Below, in pieces: positions 1-5,489 of a stretch of DNA of 11,378 nt (position 1 is its first letter; each line of letters starts with the position of its first letter). The notes beneath the pieces are model-generated. The model was not told the origin of the DNA. It saw only the letters and a list, made by a program, of their open reading frames with translations, and searched no databases. The position numbers and the translations under genes are program-made. Location: positions 1 to 11,378 of the forward strand of contig JAJZTU010000089.1 in the NCBI GenBank assembly GCA_021848765.1, given 5' to 3'. The stretch is from Bacillota bacterium. GTDB lineage: Bacteria; Bacillota; GCA-003054495; Carboxydocellales; JAJZTU01.

Positions 1-1
1 G

Positions 2-457
2 CAGCAACAGGATATTCTACATAAAATGAGTCGTAAATTTGCAGCCTGGGCAGATGAGCAGCAGGTAAAAACAGTGGTTGTCGGCGATGTGGAAGGTGTG
101 CAGCGGAATACGTCCAGTCGTAAGAAAGACAATCCGAAGAAGAAGCGGCGCACACGTCAGCAGAACCAACGCTTGAGCCAGTGGCCCTTTGGCCTGCTGA
201 TCATGCTGCTTTCGTACAAATTAGCATCCTTGGGGATAGAACTAACTAAAATAGACGAGAGCTATACCACGCAGACATGCCCTGTCTGTGGCCGGAAGAA
301 AAAAGTAGCCGGTAGAACATACAAGTGTTATTGTGGATACTCAATGCACCGGGACATCCACGGGGCAAGGAATATCCTGGCCAAACACAAGTATGGAGAA
401 ATCCGTGCATTCGATTGGGAAATCGATAAGATCACGTATCTACGGCCTACCGGTTGA
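2..457 (+). CDS. tnpB: TnpB/OrfB RNA-guided nuclease-like protein, C-terminal part (runs off left edge)
   Basis: The reading frame is open to the left edge (Q-Q-Q-D-I-L-H-K before the first visible Met), so the ATG at 26 is not the start. The 151 visible residues cover the C-terminal half of an IS605 OrfB/TnpB protein. They show a V-V-V-G-D-V segment (about 25-30), a basic linker, L-S-Q-W-P-F-G (58-64), D-E-S-Y-T-T-Q-T-C-P-V-C-G (85-97), a zinc ribbon with Cys93, Cys96, Cys109 and Cys111, and H-R-D-I-H-G-A-R-N-I-L, whose Asp118 is the third RuvC acidic residue. TnpB proteins are omega-RNA-guided DNA nucleases that help retain the transposon. The position that is Glu in the common I-x-I-E-D-L version of RuvC-II is Gly28 here; Glu86 in D-E-S-Y might substitute. 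The frame is intact to its TGA. Activity cannot be judged without the N-terminal part. Confidence 0.88.
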   Translation, partial: QQQDILHKMSRKFAAWADEQQVKTVVVGDVEGVQRNTSSRKKDNPKKKRRTRQQNQRLSQWPFGLLIMLLSYKLASLGIELTKIDESYTTQTCPVCGRKKKVAGRTYKCYCGYSMHRDIHGARNILAKHKYGEIRAFDWEIDKITYLRPTG

Positions 458-650
458 GGTAGAAAGTAGTAGATGCCTGGAACCAAGGCCACTGGAGAAG
501 CAGAACTCCGGTGTTGTCGGGAGCGTCAACAAGTTGGCGGGCATGTCTAGTACATGAGGAGGCTCAAACGAGTATCCGACCTGGCCAGTTCGGCGATATG
601 TTTCTTGAAGCTCCCGCCTCTTAGCGTATGCGTAGGCGGGAGAGGTTCAC
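430..650 (+). ncRNA. Probable omega RNA (reRNA) scaffold at the element's right end
   Basis: TnpB proteins use an RNA transcribed from the 3' end of tnpB through the right end of the element, with the guide supplied by flanking DNA. Here the 193 bases after the tnpB stop have no ORF but show local pairing: GGAG/CTCC near 495-510, and the perfect stem CTCCCGCCT (611-619) with AGGCGGGAG (634-642), followed by AGGTTCAC. The 5' limit is a guess. If the boundary is at 650, the guide would begin CCCCCAAATCACTGTC at 651, inside the 3' flank of the operon. Confidence 0.4.
611..642 (+). repeat. Perfect 9-bp inverted repeat (right-end hairpin)
   Basis: CTCCCGCCT (611-619) is exactly complementary to AGGCGGGAG (634-642), with a 14-base loop. 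It lies 8 bases inside the presumed element end, where IS200/IS605 elements carry the hairpin recognised by TnpA. Neither strand has a T-run after the stem, so it is unlikely to be an efficient intrinsic terminator for the operon that reads into it from the right. Confidence 0.7.
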
Positions 651-674
651 CCCCCAAATCACTGTCTGGGTACT

Positions 675-1454
675 CTATTTGCCCTGATAGACGGGTTTAC
701 GTTTCTCCTTAAAGGCAGCCAGACCTTCAAGCCGGTCCTGGGTGGGAATACAAATATCGTAGGCTGCGGTTTCCAGGGCCAAACCGACACTTTGCTCAAT
801 TTCCAGGCCCTTGTTCAGAGCCAGTTTGGCTTGGCGGACTGCAATGGGAGCATTAGCCGCAATTGCTTCTCCAAGCTGGGTGGCTTCCCGGAGCAGTTCC
901 TCACCGGGGACAACCTGGTTGACCAAGCCTATGCTTAGCGCTTCTGAAGCAGAGACCTTCCTGGCAGTAAACAGGAGTTCCTTAGCCTTTCCTTTTCCGA
1001 TCAGGCGGGCTATGCGCTGGGTACCGCCGGCACCAGGAATGATGCCCAGGGAGACCTCGGTGAGTCCCATGGTTGCGTGCTGGGCGGCAATTCTTAAGTC
1101 GCAGGCCAGGGCCAATTCAGTCCCACCACCGAGAGCCAAGCCGTTAATAGCACAAATTACAGGCATGGGAAGGTCTTCTACCGCTGTAAAGGTGGTCCTA
1201 ATCGTGTAGATGTATTCCCGGACCTTTTCCGGTGGCAATGTAGCCCGCTCCTTGAGATCCGCTCCTGAGCAGAACGACTTCTCACCGGCCCCTGTGACAA
1301 TCACCGCCCTGAGATCATCCTTAAACCGCAGTTCCTCGATTACTTTCCTTAAGGCTTGCAATGTAGGTAGATTAAGGGCATTGAATACTTCCGGACGGTT
1401 TAGCGTTATGTAGGCCAAATGGCCATTGTATTCTACCAGTATGGTATCTGACAT
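675..1454 (-). CDS. yngF: Enoyl-CoA hydratase/isomerase family protein, probable methylglutaconyl-CoA hydratase
   Basis: This 259-residue crotonase-fold protein has the family's usual length. It carries the first oxyanion-hole region S-G-A-D-L-K-E (63-69), the core N-G-L-A-L-G-G-G-T-E-L-A-L-A-C-D (104-119) and T-E-V-S-L-G-I-I-P-G-A-G-G-T-Q (132-146). Glu113 and Glu133 are 20 residues apart, matching the two catalytic glutamates of rat mitochondrial hydratase (Glu144/Glu164), so true hydratase chemistry is expected. Position directly after HMG-CoA lyase and a biotin carboxylase suggests hydration of 3-methylglutaconyl-CoA to HMG-CoA (LiuC/AUH/YngF role); a general short-chain enoyl-CoA hydratase is the alternative. 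The ATG start is supported by GAGGTGA (1462-1468) 7 bases upstream. It begins 82 bases after the HMG-CoA lyase stop and is the last operon gene visible before the transposon. Confidence 0.9.
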   Translation of the reverse strand: MSDTILVEYNGHLAYITLNRPEVFNALNLPTLQALRKVIEELRFKDDLRAVIVTGAGEKSFCSGADLKERATLPPEKVREYIYTIRTTFTAVEDLPMPVICAINGLALGGGTELALACDLRIAAQHATMGLTEVSLGIIPGAGGTQRIARLIGKGKAKELLFTARKVSASEALSIGLVNQVVPGEELLREATQLGEAIAANAPIAVRQAKLALNKGLEIEQSVGLALETAAYDICIPTQDRLEGLAAFKEKRKPVYQGK

Positions 1455-1536
1455 TGTGTTGTCACCTCAACTTTCTTTGGACAATAGCCCCCAAAAAATC
1501 TGGGATCAACTCCGGGTGGGGCCATCTAGAACGAAC

Positions 1537-2463
1537 TCAGCCGTTTGTCTTGCACCCTGCATTGGCCCTCAGGTACCTGCTGGGCAGTTGTGTTCCCATT
1601 AACTCCTCGATCCTGCGGCTGCAGGCCATAAGCTTTTCCAGGTCAACACCGGTCTTAATGCCCATGGAGTGGAGCAGGTAGACCAGGTCTTCGGTGGCGA
1701 TATTGCCTGAGGCTCCTTTGGCATAGGGGCATCCGCCCAGGCCGCCAAAGGAACTGTCATAGGTGGTTACGCCCAGATCCAGCCCAACCAGGACGTTGGC
1801 CAGGCCCAGGCCGCGGGTATCGTGAAAGTGGAGGGCAATCTTGTTCAGGTCTAACTTAGTCCGCAGGTACTCCAGAGCTTTTCTGACCTGGAGCGGGTTA
1901 CCCACCCCGGTTGTATCCCCCAGGGAAACCTCATAGGCTCCTGTGTTTAACAGTTCCTGAGTCAGTTCAGCGACCCGGCCCATATCAATTTCTCCTTCGA
2001 AAGGACAGCCAAAAACTGTAGAAAGGTAACCCCTTACCCTGATCCCCTTTGCTATTGCCCCGGAGGTCACTGCATTTACGGCTTCCAGAGCCTCATCCGT
2101 AGTCTTGTTGATATTTTTCCGGTTCAAGGTTTCGCTCACAGCCAGGAATACCGCGATCTCCTCCATTCCGGCAGTCAGAGCGTCCTCCAGCCCTTTTTCA
2201 TTGGGTACCAGAGCCGAATAGACCACCCCTGGCTTCCGTTTTATGCCCGTAGCCACTTCCAGGTTATCTTTCAACTGGGGTATCCACTTGGGACTGACAA
2301 AAGATGTTATCTCCAGCTTTTGCAAACCCGTTTCGGAGAGCAGATTAATCAGTTCAATCTTAGCCTCCGCGGGAAGATAATCCGGTTGATTCTGCAGGCC
2401 GTCCCGCATTCCTACTTCAAAAATCGACACTTCTGCCGGAAGAACCTCTAACACAGGACTCAC
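1537..2463 (-). CDS. yngG: Hydroxymethylglutaryl-CoA lyase
   Basis: HMG-CoA lyase cleaves (S)-HMG-CoA to acetyl-CoA and acetoacetate, the last step of leucine catabolism. The 308-residue protein is a DRE-TIM metallolyase. It has F-E-V-G-M-R-D-G-L-Q-N (15-25) with catalytic Arg20 and metal-ligand Asp21, H-F-H-D-T (212-216) with metal-binding His212 and His214, and the lyase signature G-G-L-G-G-C-P-Y-A-K-G-A-S-G-N (240-254) with active-site Cys245. The signature cysteine separates it from isopropylmalate and homocitrate synthases. Met replaces the usual Pro in E-V-G-P-R-D-G. Two GTG starts are possible. The one used here (2463) lies 6 bases after the biotin carrier stop. GTG at 2454 (3 residues shorter) has a better-placed GGGGTG (2461-2466), with 6 bases between. 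It lies between the carrier protein and the hydratase in the operon. Confidence 0.93.
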   Translation of the reverse strand: MSPVLEVLPAEVSIFEVGMRDGLQNQPDYLPAEAKIELINLLSETGLQKLEITSFVSPKWIPQLKDNLEVATGIKRKPGVVYSALVPNEKGLEDALTAGMEEIAVFLAVSETLNRKNINKTTDEALEAVNAVTSGAIAKGIRVRGYLSTVFGCPFEGEIDMGRVAELTQELLNTGAYEVSLGDTTGVGNPLQVRKALEYLRTKLDLNKIALHFHDTRGLGLANVLVGLDLGVTTYDSSFGGLGGCPYAKGASGNIATEDLVYLLHSMGIKTGVDLEKLMACSRRIEELMGTQLPSRYLRANAGCKTNG

Positions 2464-2469
2464 CCCACT

Positions 2470-2685
2470 CTACTTTTTAATGACCAAAAGTTCGTCACCC
2501 TCATTGACAAAATCCCCTACATTTACTTTAACTTCCTTCACAGTTCCGCCGGCAGGAGACTGGACCGGCACTTCCATCTTCATGGACTCCAGGGTGAGGA
2601 CCTCCTGTCCGTCATGAATCTTCTCCCCGGCCTTAACCAATACATTCAATACAATCCCGGCCATGTTTGCATAGACTTTTTCCAT
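2470..2685 (-). CDS. yngHB: Biotin carboxyl carrier protein (short biotinyl/lipoyl-attachment protein)
   Basis: This is a 71-residue single-domain biotinyl protein. E-S-M-K-M-E (33-38) is the biotinylation site with Lys36 as the acceptor, between two hammerhead halves: A-N-M-A-G-I-V near the N terminus and V-N-V-G-D-F-V-N-E-G-D near the C terminus. It would carry carboxybiotin from the biotin carboxylase to a carboxyltransferase. The ATG at 2685 is preferred because AAAGGGG lies about 8 bases upstream. It also falls one base after the biotin carboxylase stop (TAA-C-ATG), so translation is probably coupled. An ATG at 2703 would add six residues and overlap the upstream gene, and is less likely. 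It lacks the long Pro/Ala-rich N-terminal region of fatty-acid-synthesis AccB, which fits the degradative, YngHB-like type. Confidence 0.9.
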   Translation of the reverse strand: MEKVYANMAGIVLNVLVKAGEKIHDGQEVLTLESMKMEVPVQSPAGGTVKEVKVNVGDFVNEGDELLVIKK

Positions 2686-2686
2686 G

Positions 2687-4030
2687 TTAATTGCCCCTTT
2701 CAAGTAATTTTGTCAGGAATACTGTACTGAATTCTCCCCGCTGAAACTGTTCATTGGAGATTACTGATTGCAGCAGGGGTATATTGTTTTTCAAACCACC
2801 TAGCTTAATCCTGCCCAGTACATCTAACATCCTCCGGATAGCCTGATCCCGGTCCTCTCCCCAGACCACCAGTTTGCCAATCATGGGGTCATAAAAGGGA
2901 GTTACCTGATAGCCGGCCGTTACCCCACAGTCAAACCTGATTCCTTCCCCTTCCGGGACCTCCAGGCTGTTGACCGGCCCCGGGGCGGGCATCAAGGTTT
3001 GCGGGTCCTCGGCATAAATACGGCCCTCAATAGCATGCCCTCTGATGGATAGTCCGGCAGGGATATTCAAGGACTCCCCGGCGGCTATCCGGATTTGTTC
3101 TACCACCAGGTCCACCCCGGAGATCATTTCGGTTACCGGGTGTTCAACCTGAAGCCTGGTATTCATCTCCAGGAAATAAAAATTCTTATTCCGGTCAACT
3201 AAAAACTCCATGGTGCCGGCGCCTACATATCCCAGGGACTTAGCGGCCTTCACCGCTACCTCCCCCATGCGTGCCCTCATTTCAGGGTCAACAAAGGGGG
3301 AAGGAGCTTCTTCAATGACCTTTTGATGGCGTCTTTGGATAGAACACTCCCGCTCAAAGAGATGTACAACATTGCCCTGAGTGTCTCCCAATACCTGTAT
3401 CTCAATATGCCTGGGCTCAGCAAAATACTTTTCCAGATATACGCTGTTATCTCCAAAATAGGCCTGGGCGCGTCCCTGGCACAACTGCAGCGCTCTGGCC
3501 AGTTCGTCAGCCTGCTGAACTGCCTGCATGCCAATTCCACCGCCCCCGGCTGCCGCCTTCAATAACACGGGATAGCCTATTTCTTCAGCAGCAGCCAGAG
3601 CATCTTCCAAGCCGGTGACCGGCCTTTCCATTCCCGGGACCACAGGAACTCCCACTTTCTTCATCGTCTCCCGGGCCTGAACTTTATCTCCCATGGCGGT
3701 GATTACTTCAGGAGAGGGGCCGATAAAGGCAATCCCCGCCTCAGCGCACTTGCGGGCGAACTGGGCATTCTCCGACAGGAGTCCGTAACCGGGATGGATG
3801 GCATCAACTCCGGACTCGCGGGCTATTTCAATAATCTTATCCATTTGCAGGTAACTCTGAGCCACCGGTGGGGGCCCAATCAGAAAAGCTTCATCAGCCA
3901 AGCCCACATGGGGAGCTTGGGCATCAGCTTCCGAATAAATGGCGACCACCGGGATATCTAATTTTTTTGCCCCCTTGATTACCCTTACGGCAATTTCTCC
4001 CCGGTTGGCCACCAGTAATTTTTTAAACAT
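2687..4030 (-). CDS. yngHA: Biotin carboxylase subunit of an acyl-CoA carboxylase
   Basis: This 447-residue protein is the length of stand-alone AccC-type biotin carboxylases, which carboxylate carrier-bound biotin using ATP and bicarbonate. The N-terminal domain begins K-K-L-L-V-A-N-R-G-E-I-A. The ATP-grasp domain has Lys116, Lys158, the glycine loop A-A-A-G-G-G-G-I-G-M (159-168), E-R-E-C-S-I-Q-R-R-H-Q-K (226-237), and F-L-E-M-N-T-R-L-Q-V-E-H-P (286-298) with Glu287 and Arg291; Arg337 is also conserved. These align with E. coli AccC Lys116, Lys159, Glu288, Arg292 and Arg338. There is no fused carboxyltransferase or biotin domain. The ATG start has GGGGGTGAGGAG immediately upstream. Context (HMG-CoA lyase, hydratase, acyl-CoA dehydrogenase) favours a methylcrotonyl-CoA-type carboxylase over acetyl-CoA carboxylase. 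The matching carboxyltransferase is not in the window. Confidence 0.93.
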   Translation of the reverse strand: MFKKLLVANRGEIAVRVIKGAKKLDIPVVAIYSEADAQAPHVGLADEAFLIGPPPVAQSYLQMDKIIEIARESGVDAIHPGYGLLSENAQFARKCAEAGIAFIGPSPEVITAMGDKVQARETMKKVGVPVVPGMERPVTGLEDALAAAEEIGYPVLLKAAAGGGGIGMQAVQQADELARALQLCQGRAQAYFGDNSVYLEKYFAEPRHIEIQVLGDTQGNVVHLFERECSIQRRHQKVIEEAPSPFVDPEMRARMGEVAVKAAKSLGYVGAGTMEFLVDRNKNFYFLEMNTRLQVEHPVTEMISGVDLVVEQIRIAAGESLNIPAGLSIRGHAIEGRIYAEDPQTLMPAPGPVNSLEVPEGEGIRFDCGVTAGYQVTPFYDPMIGKLVVWGEDRDQAIRRMLDVLGRIKLGGLKNNIPLLQSVISNEQFQRGEFSTVFLTKLLERGN

Positions 4031-4043
4031 CTCCTCACCCCCT

Positions 4044-4127
4044 GAACCTATTTATCTACTCCCCTGATCGATTAGCCTAATCCCGGAACCTGTTTATCTA
4101 CTTCCTTAATTGATCAGGCTAATGCTT
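4044..4127. repeat. Imperfect 42-bp tandem duplication across a gene end
   Basis: Two adjacent 42-bp units, 4044-4085 and 4086-4127, match at about 32 of 42 positions; both begin GAACCT(A/G)TTTATCTACT. The second unit includes the last four codons and stop of CoA-transferase subunit B. A weaker third start (GAACCAATACATCT, 4128-4141) continues into that gene. The repeat fills most of the 83-base spacer before the biotin carboxylase. Its units also contain CCTGATCGATT (4063-4073), which could pair with AATTGATCAGG (4108-4118) with one wobble. It looks like a decayed duplication of the gene's 3' end; no function is apparent. Confidence 0.65.
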
Positions 4128-4770
4128 GAACCAATACATCTTCATGCATAATCAAATCTGCTTCGGTAGCCTCCTTAAGCGCTTGGGGGGTAACCCCAGG
4201 GGCCAGTTCTTTCACCACCAGCCCCTGGGGAGTAACTTCCATGACTGCAAGGTCTGTAACTATAAGATTAACCTTTTGTTGGGCAGTTAAAGGCAGGGAG
4301 CAGCGCTTGAGAACCTTGGATTTTCCATTCTTGTTCACATGCTCAGTCGCTACGATTACTTTCTTGGCTCCTGTAACCAGGTCCATAGCTCCTCCCATGC
4401 CCGGAACCATTTGACCCGGGATAACCCAATTGGCTAAATTTCCCTCCTGGTCGACCTCGAGAGCTCCCAATACCGTCACATCCACATGACCTCCACGGAT
4501 AATGCAGAAGGACATGGTACTGTCGAAGAAACAGCCCCCAGGCAGGATACTTACGAATTTGGCCCCGGCATTGGTAATATCCGGGTCGGCCTGGTCCTCA
4601 GGCACTACCTGGCCCATATTTAACATTCCGTTTTCACTTTGGAGGATAACTTCGACTCCCGGCGGCAGATAGTTGGAAACCAGAGTGGGGAGGCCTATTC
4701 CCAGGTTCACCACATCCCCATCGTGAAGTTCTAAAGCCACCCGGCGGGCAATCCGGTCTTTCGTGCTCAT
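4114..4770 (-). CDS. atoA: 3-oxoacid/acetate CoA-transferase, subunit B (beta)
   Basis: This 218-residue protein is the beta subunit of a family I CoA-transferase (AtoA/CtfB/ScoB type). It contains the active-site signature L-Q-S-E-N-G-M-L (43-50), where Glu46 is the glutamate that forms the glutamyl-CoA thioester intermediate. It also has N-L-G-I-G-L-P near residue 22 and the conserved G-G-A-M-D-L-V-T-G-A-K-K-V. Its ATG overlaps the stop of subunit A in an ATGA arrangement, so the two are translationally coupled and almost certainly form one enzyme. The likely job is moving CoA from an acyl-CoA to acetoacetate made by HMG-CoA lyase in the same operon, or activating a fatty acid substrate. 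The exact donor/acceptor pair cannot be read from sequence. Confidence 0.92.
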   Translation of the reverse strand: MSTKDRIARRVALELHDGDVVNLGIGLPTLVSNYLPPGVEVILQSENGMLNMGQVVPEDQADPDITNAGAKFVSILPGGCFFDSTMSFCIIRGGHVDVTVLGALEVDQEGNLANWVIPGQMVPGMGGAMDLVTGAKKVIVATEHVNKNGKSKVLKRCSLPLTAQQKVNLIVTDLAVMEVTPQGLVVKELAPGVTPQALKEATEADLIMHEDVLVQALA

Positions 4771-5477
4771 CGTTCCCCACCTCCGACCACCAGCATATCT
4801 ACTAAGATACCGGGTGTATGCAGCAGGTTGGGGTCGATTTCCCCGACCTCTACCACTTCGTCAACTTGGGCGACCACTAAATCCGCCGCCAAGGCCATCA
4901 CCGGATTGAAGTTAGCGCTGGTCCCCCGGTATTGGAGGTTCCCGGCCTTATCAGCCTTATGAGCCTTCAGGAAAGCAATCTGGGCCCTCAGCGGCTTATC
5001 CAGGAGGTACTCTTTACCGTCAATAACCAGAATTTCTTTGCCCTCCGCAATGCCGGTCCCCAGTCCGGTAGGAGTGAGTACTCCCCCCAGACCGCTGCCA
5101 CCGCAGCGAATCCGTTCCACCAAGGTACCCTGGGGAACCAGATTAACTTCCAGCTTCCCGGAATTCAGGAGACGACCGGTCTCAGGGTTGGTACCGATAT
5201 GGGACACATAACAGCTTCTCACCTGGCCCTTGCCCACCAACTTGCCAATTCCTTTGTCCGGCATCCCGGTATCATTGGCAATCACTGTCAGGTCCCGTAC
5301 CCCTTTTTCGACCAATTTATCAATCAGGAGTTCCGGGGTTCCGTGGGCCAAAAAGCCGCCAATCATCAGGGTGAGGCCGGACTCTGCAAAACTCATGGCT
5401 TCCTCTACCGGCACTACCTTGTCCCTGGTCTTCTTGACCCTGTTTTCCAGCTTCTTATAGAAGGTGGCTGGAGCCAT
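4767..5477 (-). CDS. atoD: 3-oxoacid/acetate CoA-transferase, subunit A (alpha)
   Basis: Alpha subunit of a family I CoA-transferase (AtoD/CtfA/ScoA type), 236 residues from the chosen ATG. The subunit signature is L-M-I-G-G-F-L-A-H-G-T-P-E (37-49). A glycine-rich G-G-S-G-L-G-G-V-L-T-P-T-G-L-G-T segment and Y-R-G-T-S-A-N-F-N-P are also typical. The frame can be extended to a GTG at 5486, but that GTG lies inside AGGAGGTGA (5483-5491), an excellent ribosome binding site placed 5 bases before ATG 5477; the ATG is therefore taken as the start. The ribosome binding site overlaps the stop of the ligase gene, leaving 12 bases between the genes. Relative to E. coli AtoD there is a basic N-terminal extension of roughly 15 residues. 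The 3' end overlaps subunit B by 4 bases. Confidence 0.91.
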   Translation of the reverse strand: MAPATFYKKLENRVKKTRDKVVPVEEAMSFAESGLTLMIGGFLAHGTPELLIDKLVEKGVRDLTVIANDTGMPDKGIGKLVGKGQVRSCYVSHIGTNPETGRLLNSGKLEVNLVPQGTLVERIRCGGSGLGGVLTPTGLGTGIAEGKEILVIDGKEYLLDKPLRAQIAFLKAHKADKAGNLQYRGTSANFNPVMALAADLVVAQVDEVVEVGEIDPNLLHTPGILVDMLVVGGGER

Positions 5478-5489
5478 GCGAGTCACCTC

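Larger units (their letters stand above)
1..650 (+). mobile_element. Right-hand part of an IS200/IS605-family (TnpB-type) element
   Basis: The segment contains the 3' part of a tnpB gene followed by about 190 bases of non-coding, structured sequence. That sequence ends in a perfect 9-bp stem (611-619 with 634-642) and then GAGGTTCAC, an end typical of this family. The right boundary is placed at about 650, just after TTCAC; this is inferred by resemblance and is not proven by an empty site. The left end and any tnpA lie outside the window. The element is oriented opposite to the neighbouring operon and ends about 24 bases after the stop codon of the operon's last visible gene. Confidence 0.75.

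Noticed and set aside
26..457. ATG at 26 as the start of tnpB
   Set aside because: The frame continues open to the window edge with residues typical of TnpB, so the gene is simply cut by the edge.
611..642. The right-end hairpin of the element as an intrinsic terminator for the operon
   Set aside because: The stem is strong but no T-run follows on either strand.
2683..2703. ATG at 2703 as the start of the biotin carrier protein
   Set aside because: It would overlap the biotin carboxylase gene and lacks a well-placed ribosome binding site, whereas ATG 2685 has AAAGGGG and sits one base after the upstream stop.
5475..5486. GTG at 5486 as the start of CoA-transferase subunit A
   Set aside because: It lies within the AGGAGGTGA ribosome binding site that serves the ATG at 5477.
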